DNA from: DATFKA01 sp035268885
GTDB lineage: Bacteria; Bacteroidota; Bacteroidia; Chitinophagales; Saprospiraceae
Length of the DNA: 64,000 bases
Assembly (NCBI GenBank): GCA_035268885.1
Contig: DATFKA010000108.1
Span: 1 to 64,000 of the forward strand
Direction of reading: 5' to 3'
Below, piece by piece: positions 45,717 to 53,914 of the stretch (position 1 is its first letter; each line of letters starts with the position of its first letter). The notes beneath the pieces were generated by a model that was given only the letters and a program-made list of their open reading frames with translations, searched no databases and had not been told where the DNA came from. The translations under genes were made by a program, and so were the position numbers.

Positions 45717-45870
45717 AAAGCCATCATCTGACAAATTTTGCTGCCAGGGGGTAGCCTTTAGGCCTCGTTTTATGCTTATATTGAGATGGGTATTATTTAA
45801 GCCACGTTAATTGTTTACAATTTATACTTTATAGACACTAACAAATAGACAGCAGTTATTCCCAAAACCG

Positions 45871-48800
45871 ATGATGATGAAAAAGTTTCTATACCTGTTA
45901 AGTTTGACCCTGCTTACTTTTCCGCTCTCCGCAGCTGATTATTATTGGATCGGAGGCAATGGTTCCTGGTCGAATATTTCTAATTGGGCTACGACTTCGG
46001 GGGGCGTGGTCACGCACAATACTGCGCCGACTGCTGAGGATAATGTCATTTTTGATGCTAATTCTTTTACGGCACCGGGTCAGGTGGTGAGTCTGGGCGG
46101 CGACATTGCTTTTTGTCGAGATATGCGCTGGGAAACGGGTACCCAGGGTGCTACCTTTAGTGCCGCCGCTTCGGCTACCCTTAGTGTTTTTGGAGGCATT
46201 CAGCTCAGTACGGAGATGACCTTTGACTTTCGGGGAGATGTACGCTTTCAAGGTAGCAATACCGGAAATATTATTGATTTGGCCGGGCAGCCTCTTTTGC
46301 GGAATGTCACCTTTGACGGTACGGGGGCAGCGTGGACACTGGATGACGATTTTCAGGTAATAGGTTTATTTTACTACTACAGTGGTACTTTAATCTCAGC
46401 GGGGAATGACCTCATCTGCGAGCGCTTTTATGGGGAGATCAATTCCGCCAATTCCCGTTTAAATTTAAATGGTTCTACCGTTACCCTGACGGGGATTGAT
46501 GAGATGTTCGTTGGCAATCCGCATACGGTATATTTATCGACTAATTTTGACAATGTATTCGTATTGGATGAGGCCCAATTTGTTCTCAACGGGTCGCGTT
46601 GTACTTTTCGTTACTTTTACAATAATGGATTTCCTTCTTCCATTGGCGGCTTAACCTTTCGTAGTGAGACGGGGCAGAGTGAGATTCGGGGTAATGCCCA
46701 GCACCCGCTGGTTCTTGGTCGTCTGGATATACAAAATAATGGGATTGTTGACTACGATTTGGAGGTAGATAGCCTTATTCTGGGCGGCGGGAAAAGCTTT
46801 GTTTTTGTTAATGGGCGTCGGGTAGACTTTTTAAACCTGGAAGTACAGGGTACTTGTCAGGAGCCTACGCTTATCCAATCGGACCGCCCGGGCACTCCCT
46901 TTCTCATGAATGCTCCGGCAAGCGGAACCATAGCAGTAAACTATGCCAGTATTCAGGACGTTACTGCCGCGGGCGGGGCTGATTTTGTGGCAGAAAACAG
47001 TGTAGATCTGGGAAATAATACGGGCTGGACGATTAATACCAAAACCTATAATGAGCTCTACTGGGTAGGAGGTACCGGCATGTGGGACGACCCTGCGAAC
47101 TGGTCTTTCACCAGTGGTGGGCCAGGTGGAGCCTGTATACCTACCCCCGGAGAAGACGTTATTTTTGATGTCAATTCTTTTAACGGCCCACTGGACATCG
47201 TCATGATCAATGTAGAAAATGCCTACTGTCAGGATATGCGCTGGGAGAATGTAAGCGGGATGCCCGCTCTTAATGGAGGTGTGGATCAGAACATTCGAAT
47301 TTTTGGTTCCTTGGCGCTATCTCCCCAAATGACTTACAATTTTGACGGAGATCTATATTTCCAATCGAATGCCGCCGGGAATACGATTCGTACGGCCGGA
47401 CACGAGTTGAAAAAAGATGTTTTACTGACGGGTTTGGGCGGCTGGACTCTGGAGGATGACTTATTTTTATTCCGTTATTTAGATTTCTTATCGGGATCTC
47501 TAAATACTAATGATCAGGATTTGAGTTTTCGGGAGTTTCGGAGTGAGGTGACGACTGATCGTCAGTTGTTTCTTACCAGTTCCCAGATTGAGCTAAGAGA
47601 TACTACATTTAGAGAGTTCCTTTCCTGGCGGATGAATAATCTGAACCTGGATTTTGACGCTGGCACTTCCAAAGTGATCTTTAATAATACGGGCAGTATC
47701 GAACTGTCGGGGAGTGGTTCCTCAGAGTTTCACCACGTGGTTATGATGGCTAGTGGCTATCAGAATAATTATACCAACAATCCCTCGGGCTACCTGGGGA
47801 TGGACACCCTGGAGCTGTACGGTTGGCATCGCTTCAATAATCATATCTACCCCCAAAACCTAATCATCAACCCTGGTTATGAGTTGAGGATAGAGGGGCA
47901 GGACACCCTGACTTTCGACTCTTTAGCGGTACTGGGAGGCTGTGGCAGCTTTGCAGAAATTAGTAGCCGTACGCTTAATACGCCGGTAGTCATTCGACCT
48001 ACTCGCCCCAATCAGGTCAGTAATTTAATTATTCGAGATTTACATAATAATACCGGGATCCCTTTGACTTTGGACCAATCGGTTGATCTGGGAAATAATC
48101 TCGGTTGGGCCTTCAATCAGGATGCTGGCCGTACTCTCTACTGGGTAGGTGACGGTGGTGAATGGAACGATCCGGTCCACTGGTCTTTATCCAGCGGTGG
48201 CCCGGGAGGCGAATGTCCGCCGGGGCCGAGTGACAATATTTACTTTGATGGCAACTCCTTTAGCATGCCTGGGCAGACTGTCAATGGCAGCTTCACTTAT
48301 ACTTATTGTCACAATATGGACTGGAGCGGAGCTGCCTTTAATCCCCGCTTTGAATTTTATGAGCACCAAAATTTCGGATCGGTACAAATGATTGATGGGA
48401 TGAGCCTGGGAGGACTCCGTCTGAAATTGCGAACGGATTCGATGGATGTCCCGGTAGATACGCGGGGCCTAGAATTTTCGCTTGCTACTTTTGAAGGAAA
48501 TGGATCCTGGATATTATCCGGGACGATTGATGTTTACGCTTTAGAATTTGAAGCAGGCGAATTAGTAACCAATGGGCAGGAATTATTTACGGAGCGAGTA
48601 GCTATTTACGGTCAGAATACCAAGACCCTGGACATGAGTGGGTCCTACTGGCACTTTGAAGGGAAAAGGAGCGAATTTGAGGAGTGGTACGTAGATTACC
48701 GGACGATGGAAGAAGTTATTGTAGGTAATTCAGTGGTTGACCTGGAAAGTGAGGATCCGGAAATCCGACTCTTTGGTGCCTTTTCCTTTGATCATCTGCT

Positions 48801-51800
48801 AGCCTCTAACACCAGGGGTAGTACGCAGCTCAACAATTTCCTGGATGTCAACCAAGCCGATTCCGTTCTCTTTAATACCCTAGAATTACGTAATAGTACA
48901 ATATTCACGGGGAGTATGTACGGCGATACGATTCTTTTGGCGGCGGGTAAGACCTTCCAGCTTGATCCGGGAGCTGAATTAAGAGGTGGTGAGTATATAC
49001 AAATGATCGGTAATAATTGCACCCCCATTGAGTTAAAGTCAAAATTTTCCGGACAACAGGCTGATCTCGTTTCTCCACAGGGGATCGTCAAAGCCGATTT
49101 TGTACAGATGCAAGATGTTCGTGCGGTGGGAGAGGAGCCCTTTTATGCGGGTATACATTCTACGGATATTGGAAATAACAGTAACTGGATCTTTGATTCG
49201 GCGGAAGAATTTGTGGAGGAAGGTTTTCTTGGGCAAGACAAGGTCCTTTGCGACGCTACGGGCCTGACGCTTGACGCTAATAATTTCAGTCCGGATGAAA
49301 CCTACCGTTGGCAAGATGGCAGTACCGATTCTATTTTTATGGTGGATCAACCCGGATTGTACTTCGTTGAAGTCAATTTTACGAACAATTGCGCCATTCG
49401 AGATTCTGTAAATGTGCTCCCCCCGAATGATTTCACGCCTCAGCTACCCGATACCCTGAACCTACTTTGCGAAGGAGATACCCTTTTGCTGGATGCTTCC
49501 CTTGACCTGGTTGGCCTGAGCTACTTGTGGCAGGATAGCACTACCTCAGCCACTTTTCCGGTGAGCAGTAGCGGGGAATATAAAGTGACCCTGGAGCTGG
49601 GGGGCTGTTTCTCTTCGGATTCTACCATGGTCCAATTGGTGGCTTACCCGGGAGTAGATCTGGGGCCGGATCAAACCCTTTGTGCTGATTCTACCTTCAC
49701 TTTAGACGCCACCACGGACACGGCAACTTACCGTTGGCAGGATAATAGCCAGCTGGCTACTTTCGAAGTGAATAGTCCGGGTATCTATTGGGCAGATGTT
49801 TCTTATGGAAAGTGTACGACCCGAGATAGTGTAAGTATTAATTACTTCGCTCCGATACCTCTTGATTTGGGTAATGATACAACTATCTGCGAGGATGCGA
49901 GCCTCCTGATTACCGGCGGACTGGCCAATGCAGCTTATACCTGGTCGGATGGAAGTACGGGAAATAGTATAAGTGTATCTACTGTGGGGACTTATGGCGT
50001 AGAAGCACTGGTAAATAACTGTCCGGCCTACGATTCCATTACAGTTTCCATCCAGGAATTGCCGCGCTTTGAACTAGGCACCGATACGGCCATTTGCGAG
50101 GGAGAAAGCTTGTTGTTAGACGGAAGCAGCCTGCCTGGAACTACTTACGAGTGGAGCACTGGTAGTACGGATCCCACCTTATCGGTGGCTACCGCAGGTG
50201 TTTATGCCCTGCAAGCCAGTCTGAATGGATGTACTTTTGCCGACACGCGTACCCTTAGTATTAATCCCTTGCCTACGGTCGACTTGGGGCCGGATCAGGT
50301 TTTGTGTGAGGAAGAGCAACGGACTTTGGATGTCGGCCAGGCGGGGGCGACTTACAGTTGGCAGGACGGTTCGGAAGAAAGTACTTTTGTGGTCAGTATG
50401 GCGGGCTCTTATGCCGTGCGGGCTAGTCTAAACGGCTGTACCGCCGAAGATTCCGTCCGGTTTAACTTCAATCCCTTGCCACGCTTTGAATTAGGGGCCG
50501 ATACGGCCATTTGTGCGGGAGAGAGCCTGCTACTCGATGGTACCTCTCTTCCGGGGGCGACTTACGAATGGTCGGATGGCTCAAGCCAGGCCACCCTTTC
50601 GGTTGATACCGAAGGCACTTATGCTCTGGAGGCCAGCTTAGATGGTTGTACTTTTAGTGACGCCCGTTTTGTCCGGGTCAAACCCTTGCCGATCGTAGAT
50701 TTAGGAGCCGATCGTGTGCTCTGTGAGGGAGAAACGGAAATTCTGGACGTCAGTCAGGCCAATGCCAGCTACCAATGGCAGGATGGCAGTGGTCAGGGCA
50801 CCTTTACTGCGAATCAAACGGGTACCTTTGGCGTAACCGTTAATCTGGAAGGCTGTACCACTACCGATAGTCTTTTCCTGCGCTTCAATCCCGCACCTGG
50901 ATTTGATTTAGGTAACGATACGCTACTTTGTGAGGGCGAGAATTTGCTCCTTAACGGATTCGTTAACGCTACTACTACCTACCGTTGGAATGACGGTACC
51001 ACCAATGCTCAACTCAATGTAAGCAGACCGGGAGTATATAGCCTGGAGACTACGGATAATGGTTGCTCCTTCAATGATGAGATTACCGTAACTTACGGGA
51101 TCATTCCAGATGATCTGCTTGGCATGGATCGTATCCTTTGTGAGGAAGACGTTCTGGATTTTAATCTGGCGGTTCCAAATGCAAGCCGGTACGAATGGAT
51201 TGATGGTCAGCAATCCGCGAATTACACCATTTCCTCCGAAGGAACCTACGGTGTTCGCGTGTCGGTCGATCGTTGTACGGGGGGCGATACGATTAATGTC
51301 ACGTATAATCCGCTGCCCCGCTTTGATTTAGGGAGCGACACTTCCCTGTGTGAAGGTGAAACCCTTGCCTTACAGGTTGAGGTATTAGCAGACAGTTACC
51401 AGTGGCAGGATGGAACGAACACCGCGAGTTATCAGGTTACGCTTCCGGGGGCTTATTCCGCGACGGCCACGCTGGATGGCTGCTCCTTTACCGATCAATT
51501 AGTGGTAGATTATCAGGCGAGTCGTTCTTTTAGTTTGGGACCAGATACCACCATCTGCGAAGAAGACCCATTTATGCTCAGCATTGATCAGCGGGCGGAT
51601 CGTATCGAATGGCAGGATGGATCTACCGGCCGCACCTATACCGTAGCGCAAGCGGGTATCTACGGGGTAGTGGTCCAGGATGGCGCTTGTACATTCTCGG
51701 ATTCGATTCGGATTGAAACGCGGGAATGTTTTCGTTTTCAGGTTTACGCACCGACGGCTTTTTCTCCCAATGGAGATGGCGTAAATGACGAATTCCTGAT

Positions 51801-52026
51801 CGGGATTCCTCCCAATATGCAAGTACTTTCTTACGAGATGAATGTATTTGATCGTTGGGGAAATCGCATCTTTACCAGTGAAAATATTAATGAAGGTTGG
51901 AATGGTTTAACCGAAGGAGAGGATCTACCCGTGGGGGTATATATCTATTCAATTCGAATTCGATATCGGGATGATTATCGGGAAGATGAAGAAATATTTT
52001 CGGGAGATGTTTTGTTGATCAAGTAA
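45871..52026 (+). CDS. Giant secreted repeat protein with type IX (type B, CHU_C) sorting tail, paralogue of 6486-12275
   Basis: This 2051-aa protein has a signal peptide (MMMKKFLYLL... FPLSAA) and three long modules starting near 23, 395 and 755 with the openings YYWIGGNGSWSN, LYWVGGTGMWDD and LYWVGDGGEWND, each ending in a GW.F-type motif. From about 1116 to 1950 there are twelve Ig/PKD-like repeats (LG.D..LC, Y.W.DGS, GTY, C...D). The CHU_C tail is at the end (AFSPNGDGVNDEF, VFDRWGNRIF, LPVGVYIYSIRIRY). Module order and tail are the same as in the 1929-aa protein, so they arose by duplication; repeat number differs (12 against 10). It is probably a surface adhesin. No catalytic motif is seen. 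Confidence 0.9.
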   Translation: MMMKKFLYLLSLTLLTFPLSAADYYWIGGNGSWSNISNWATTSGGVVTHNTAPTAEDNVIFDANSFTAPGQVVSLGGDIAFCRDMRWETGTQGATFSAAASATLSVFGGIQLSTEMTFDFRGDVRFQGSNTGNIIDLAGQPLLRNVTFDGTGAAWTLDDDFQVIGLFYYYSGTLISAGNDLICERFYGEINSANSRLNLNGSTVTLTGIDEMFVGNPHTVYLSTNFDNVFVLDEAQFVLNGSRCTFRYFYNNGFPSSIGGLTFRSETGQSEIRGNAQHPLVLGRLDIQNNGIVDYDLEVDSLILGGGKSFVFVNGRRVDFLNLEVQGTCQEPTLIQSDRPGTPFLMNAPASGTIAVNYASIQDVTAAGGADFVAENSVDLGNNTGWTINTKTYNELYWVGGTGMWDDPANWSFTSGGPGGACIPTPGEDVIFDVNSFNGPLDIVMINVENAYCQDMRWENVSGMPALNGGVDQNIRIFGSLALSPQMTYNFDGDLYFQSNAAGNTIRTAGHELKKDVLLTGLGGWTLEDDLFLFRYLDFLSGSLNTNDQDLSFREFRSEVTTDRQLFLTSSQIELRDTTFREFLSWRMNNLNLDFDAGTSKVIFNNTGSIELSGSGSSEFHHVVMMASGYQNNYTNNPSGYLGMDTLELYGWHRFNNHIYPQNLIINPGYELRIEGQDTLTFDSLAVLGGCGSFAEISSRTLNTPVVIRPTRPNQVSNLIIRDLHNNTGIPLTLDQSVDLGNNLGWAFNQDAGRTLYWVGDGGEWNDPVHWSLSSGGPGGECPPGPSDNIYFDGNSFSMPGQTVNGSFTYTYCHNMDWSGAAFNPRFEFYEHQNFGSVQMIDGMSLGGLRLKLRTDSMDVPVDTRGLEFSLATFEGNGSWILSGTIDVYALEFEAGELVTNGQELFTERVAIYGQNTKTLDMSGSYWHFEGKRSEFEEWYVDYRTMEEVIVGNSVVDLESEDPEIRLFGAFSFDHLLASNTRGSTQLNNFLDVNQADSVLFNTLELRNSTIFTGSMYGDTILLAAGKTFQLDPGAELRGGEYIQMIGNNCTPIELKSKFSGQQADLVSPQGIVKADFVQMQDVRAVGEEPFYAGIHSTDIGNNSNWIFDSAEEFVEEGFLGQDKVLCDATGLTLDANNFSPDETYRWQDGSTDSIFMVDQPGLYFVEVNFTNNCAIRDSVNVLPPNDFTPQLPDTLNLLCEGDTLLLDASLDLVGLSYLWQDSTTSATFPVSSSGEYKVTLELGGCFSSDSTMVQLVAYPGVDLGPDQTLCADSTFTLDATTDTATYRWQDNSQLATFEVNSPGIYWADVSYGKCTTRDSVSINYFAPIPLDLGNDTTICEDASLLITGGLANAAYTWSDGSTGNSISVSTVGTYGVEALVNNCPAYDSITVSIQELPRFELGTDTAICEGESLLLDGSSLPGTTYEWSTGSTDPTLSVATAGVYALQASLNGCTFADTRTLSINPLPTVDLGPDQVLCEEEQRTLDVGQAGATYSWQDGSEESTFVVSMAGSYAVRASLNGCTAEDSVRFNFNPLPRFELGADTAICAGESLLLDGTSLPGATYEWSDGSSQATLSVDTEGTYALEASLDGCTFSDARFVRVKPLPIVDLGADRVLCEGETEILDVSQANASYQWQDGSGQGTFTANQTGTFGVTVNLEGCTTTDSLFLRFNPAPGFDLGNDTLLCEGENLLLNGFVNATTTYRWNDGTTNAQLNVSRPGVYSLETTDNGCSFNDEITVTYGIIPDDLLGMDRILCEEDVLDFNLAVPNASRYEWIDGQQSANYTISSEGTYGVRVSVDRCTGGDTINVTYNPLPRFDLGSDTSLCEGETLALQVEVLADSYQWQDGTNTASYQVTLPGAYSATATLDGCSFTDQLVVDYQASRSFSLGPDTTICEEDPFMLSIDQRADRIEWQDGSTGRTYTVAQAGIYGVVVQDGACTFSDSIRIETRECFRFQVYAPTAFSPNGDGVNDEFLIGIPPNMQVLSYEMNVFDRWGNRIFTSENINEGWNGLTEGEDLPVGVYIYSIRIRYRDDYREDEEIFSGDVLLIK

Positions 52027-52050
52027 GAGTCCCTTTCCTTTTTCCTAAAA

Positions 52051-52467
52051 TCAATTACGATCTTCCGGGCAGGCTTCCACGTCGATGCTGACGACCCGGG
52101 TTTTAAAACTATTAAAGGGGGCGAGGGTTGTTTTGTTGATGTACTTGACCACTACCCAGATGTTGTACTTTCCCGCCCAGGGGAGTGGAATGCTTCGAGT
52201 AGCTAATGGAGTATTCCATCTTTTTTGGGCATTCTCGTGTTGTGCATACCAATCGAAAGTTAAACCTGCCGACTCCGGAAGGCGAAATGGGGTATCCGTA
52301 ACAATTTCGACTTTAGCGGTACTATTATCGGTAAAGCCCGCACAAAGTTGTTCCGGATGATTAATAATAATCTTGCCTTCCTGGGCGTGGAGTGGAGTAG
52401 TGTAGGCGCAAAGTATTACCAAGCTAATTTTGAAAATCCATCCTTGCGCATGCCTTGAAATACTCAT
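52051..52467 (-). CDS. Small exported protein of unknown function
   Basis: The ATG at 52467 (MSISRHAQGW) gives 138 aa, and the signal peptide ends TPLHAQ. The mature part is about 110 residues with a beta-rich pattern (FTDNSTAKVEIV, AGLTFDWYAQ, AGKYNIWVVVKYI) and two cysteines, compatible with an Ig-like or PKD-like fold. I do not recognise the family. It is convergent with the giant secreted protein, 24 nt from its stop, and may be functionally linked only by position. Confidence 0.65.
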   Translation of the reverse strand: MSISRHAQGWIFKISLVILCAYTTPLHAQEGKIIINHPEQLCAGFTDNSTAKVEIVTDTPFRLPESAGLTFDWYAQHENAQKRWNTPLATRSIPLPWAGKYNIWVVVKYINKTTLAPFNSFKTRVVSIDVEACPEDRN

Positions 52468-52842
52468 ATTTAAATTGTTCACGGGTAAAACCAATGTTAT
52501 CTCTTTTTACTTTTACGTAAAAAAATAAAAAACGTTACCTGGGGCTTGCCGGAAGGCAATTCCCATTTTACTGTATAATCTATTGGTTTCCGAGAAAGGA
52601 GGAAGGATAGTAAAAACCTCCTCTTGTTAGTCGACGCTACTGCTCAAATATAAACATAAAATTAGATTATTGCTATCCTAGCCTTACTCCATTATTGTAA
52701 AACTAATTGCTTACTTGCTGTTTTATCCCCCTGGCGGAAAAGTAGGAAGAAAATACCTTTTGCCGTATTAGAGATATCTGTAACGCCACTTAAGTAACTC
52801 CAGGCAAAAATGGGTTTACCCTCATTTGGATCATCAAAACAA
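52468..52842. other. Intergenic region, no gene seen
   Basis: This is AT-rich DNA between two minus-strand genes. It should hold the promoter of the small exported protein gene. I see no open frame or structured RNA candidate apart from the terminator immediately to the right. Confidence 0.4.
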
Positions 52843-52878
52843 AAACGGGTGTACAGCAATTATGCCCTACACCCGTTT
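52843..52878 (-). terminator. Rho-independent terminator of the outer-membrane protein gene
   Basis: Read on the minus strand, an 11-bp perfect stem AAACGGGTGTA / TACACCCGTTT with a 14-nt loop is followed by TTGTTTTG. It lies just downstream of the stop at 52901. A second smaller stem (AGCGAAG / CTTCGCT, 52879-52901) precedes it. Confidence 0.8.
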
Positions 52879-52900
52879 AGCGAAGCATTTTTTTCTTCGC

Positions 52901-53401
52901 TTAGTCTAAAGTATATCTAACACCGAGCGACCCGTATCCGGCACCAAAACCATTGGTGAATCCACTAATAAATAAAGTCGGAATCCAGTCGAGCGTGACA
53001 CTAAGTGGGACATCGTCAAACTTGTAGTCCAAACCTAGATACCCCTGTAGTCCGATTCCGGTATTGCTGCCACCATCAAACCCAAAATCGTAGCTGTAAA
53101 ATAACACCGTTGCACCGCCACCGTAGTACCATTGCAGACCGTCGATATCTTCGATAGGGGCGTGTTTTTGTAGGGCAGCCGCGATGTTTACCCAGCTGTA
53201 ACCACTAAAACCTCTAAAGCCTACGTAAGCTTCAGCGGCCAAATCCTCACCTACAAATTTCTTAAGGGAGGCGGATAAGGGATAGCCCAGACGCAGACCA
53301 ACCGCAGTATTGTACGTGGCTCCCTGTGCGTGTAGTCCTTCGGTGCTTAAGGCAAAGGCAAAGAACACCATAATAATGAGTAAAAACTTTTGGATTTTCA
53401 T
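52901..53401 (-). CDS. Small outer-membrane beta-barrel protein
   Basis: The ATG at 53401 (MKIQKFLLIIM) gives a 166-aa protein with a signal peptide ending GLHAQ. The mature chain alternates short beta strands with Gly and aromatic turns (VGLRLGYPLS, EAYVGFRGFSGYSWVNIAAAL, WYYGGGATVLFYSYD) and ends GYGSLGVRYTLD with an aromatic near the C-terminus, as expected for an 8-strand barrel. Bacteroidota have many such proteins; the role is unknown. Upstream in-frame codons to 53455 give an unlikely N-terminus. Confidence 0.8.
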   Translation of the reverse strand: MKIQKFLLIIMVFFAFALSTEGLHAQGATYNTAVGLRLGYPLSASLKKFVGEDLAAEAYVGFRGFSGYSWVNIAAALQKHAPIEDIDGLQWYYGGGATVLFYSYDFGFDGGSNTGIGLQGYLGLDYKFDDVPLSVTLDWIPTLFISGFTNGFGAGYGSLGVRYTLD

Positions 53402-53914
53402 CTGAAATAATTTTAAGTAATTTAGAATATGTAATATCGGTGGATCAGGGTCCAACTGAATATATCAGGAGGAGGCAACTGAAAGCAATCAATACAGAAT
53501 TAATTTCGCTTATTAATACAGATCAGCGGTAGGGTGTGAACAGAAAAGGCTTGTTTTTTCATATAAATCGGTTTTGGACTTTCGTACTAACAATTATACA
53601 ATTTTTTTAATTAATTGCCGTACAGCAGCTATTTTTTGTAGAAGTTGTTTAAGAATTCCTGGTGAGATGATTGGTAACGGCTTGGAAGTCAAGACAAGGC
53701 TACTTTTTTTTCTCGTAGCCATCCGCCTCAGGCGGACGAAGGGAAAAAAGAGCTGCCGTATTGGCTTTCAATGTGTTGCCAAGGGCTCAGTGAGGAGTTT
53801 TTAAGCAACTTCGTAGGGTTTTTTCAAATAAGTAGGCATTATGTTAAAAAAAATTTGTTTTTTTACCATCGGCTCAATTGGCTGATTTTTACTCAATAAC
53901 TTGCTTTATTACCC
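53402..53914. other. Intergenic region upstream of the CHAT/STAND operon
   Basis: This 513-nt region carries the divergent promoters of the small barrel gene (minus strand) and the CHAT operon (plus strand). It contains the MITE-like element B at 53641-53812. Outside the element the sequence is AT-rich with no clear open frame. Confidence 0.5.
53641..53812. repeat. MITE-like element, copy B (172 bp)
   Basis: The left end reads GAAGTTGTTTAAGAATTCCT; the right end, reverse-complemented, reads GAAGTTGCTTAAAAACTCCT. Direct repeats GTA flank both sides. The interior matches element A (28397-28519) almost base for base, apart from an extra segment of about 50 nt after GGAAGTCAAGA that contains the palindrome CCGCCTCAGGCGG (53723-53735) and the stem GGCTAC / GTAGCC. 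It ends 102 nt before the start of the CHAT gene. Confidence 0.85.

Noticed and set aside
49200..51750. Regular repeats of about 200 nt that could suggest a repeat array such as CRISPR.
   Set aside because: They are coding Ig/PKD-like protein repeats in one open frame; units diverge in DNA sequence and there are no short identical repeats separated by spacers.
53574..53804. Open frame of 76 codons inside the MITE-like element B region.
   Set aside because: It spans the element border, has low-complexity sequence, and is not preserved in copy A.
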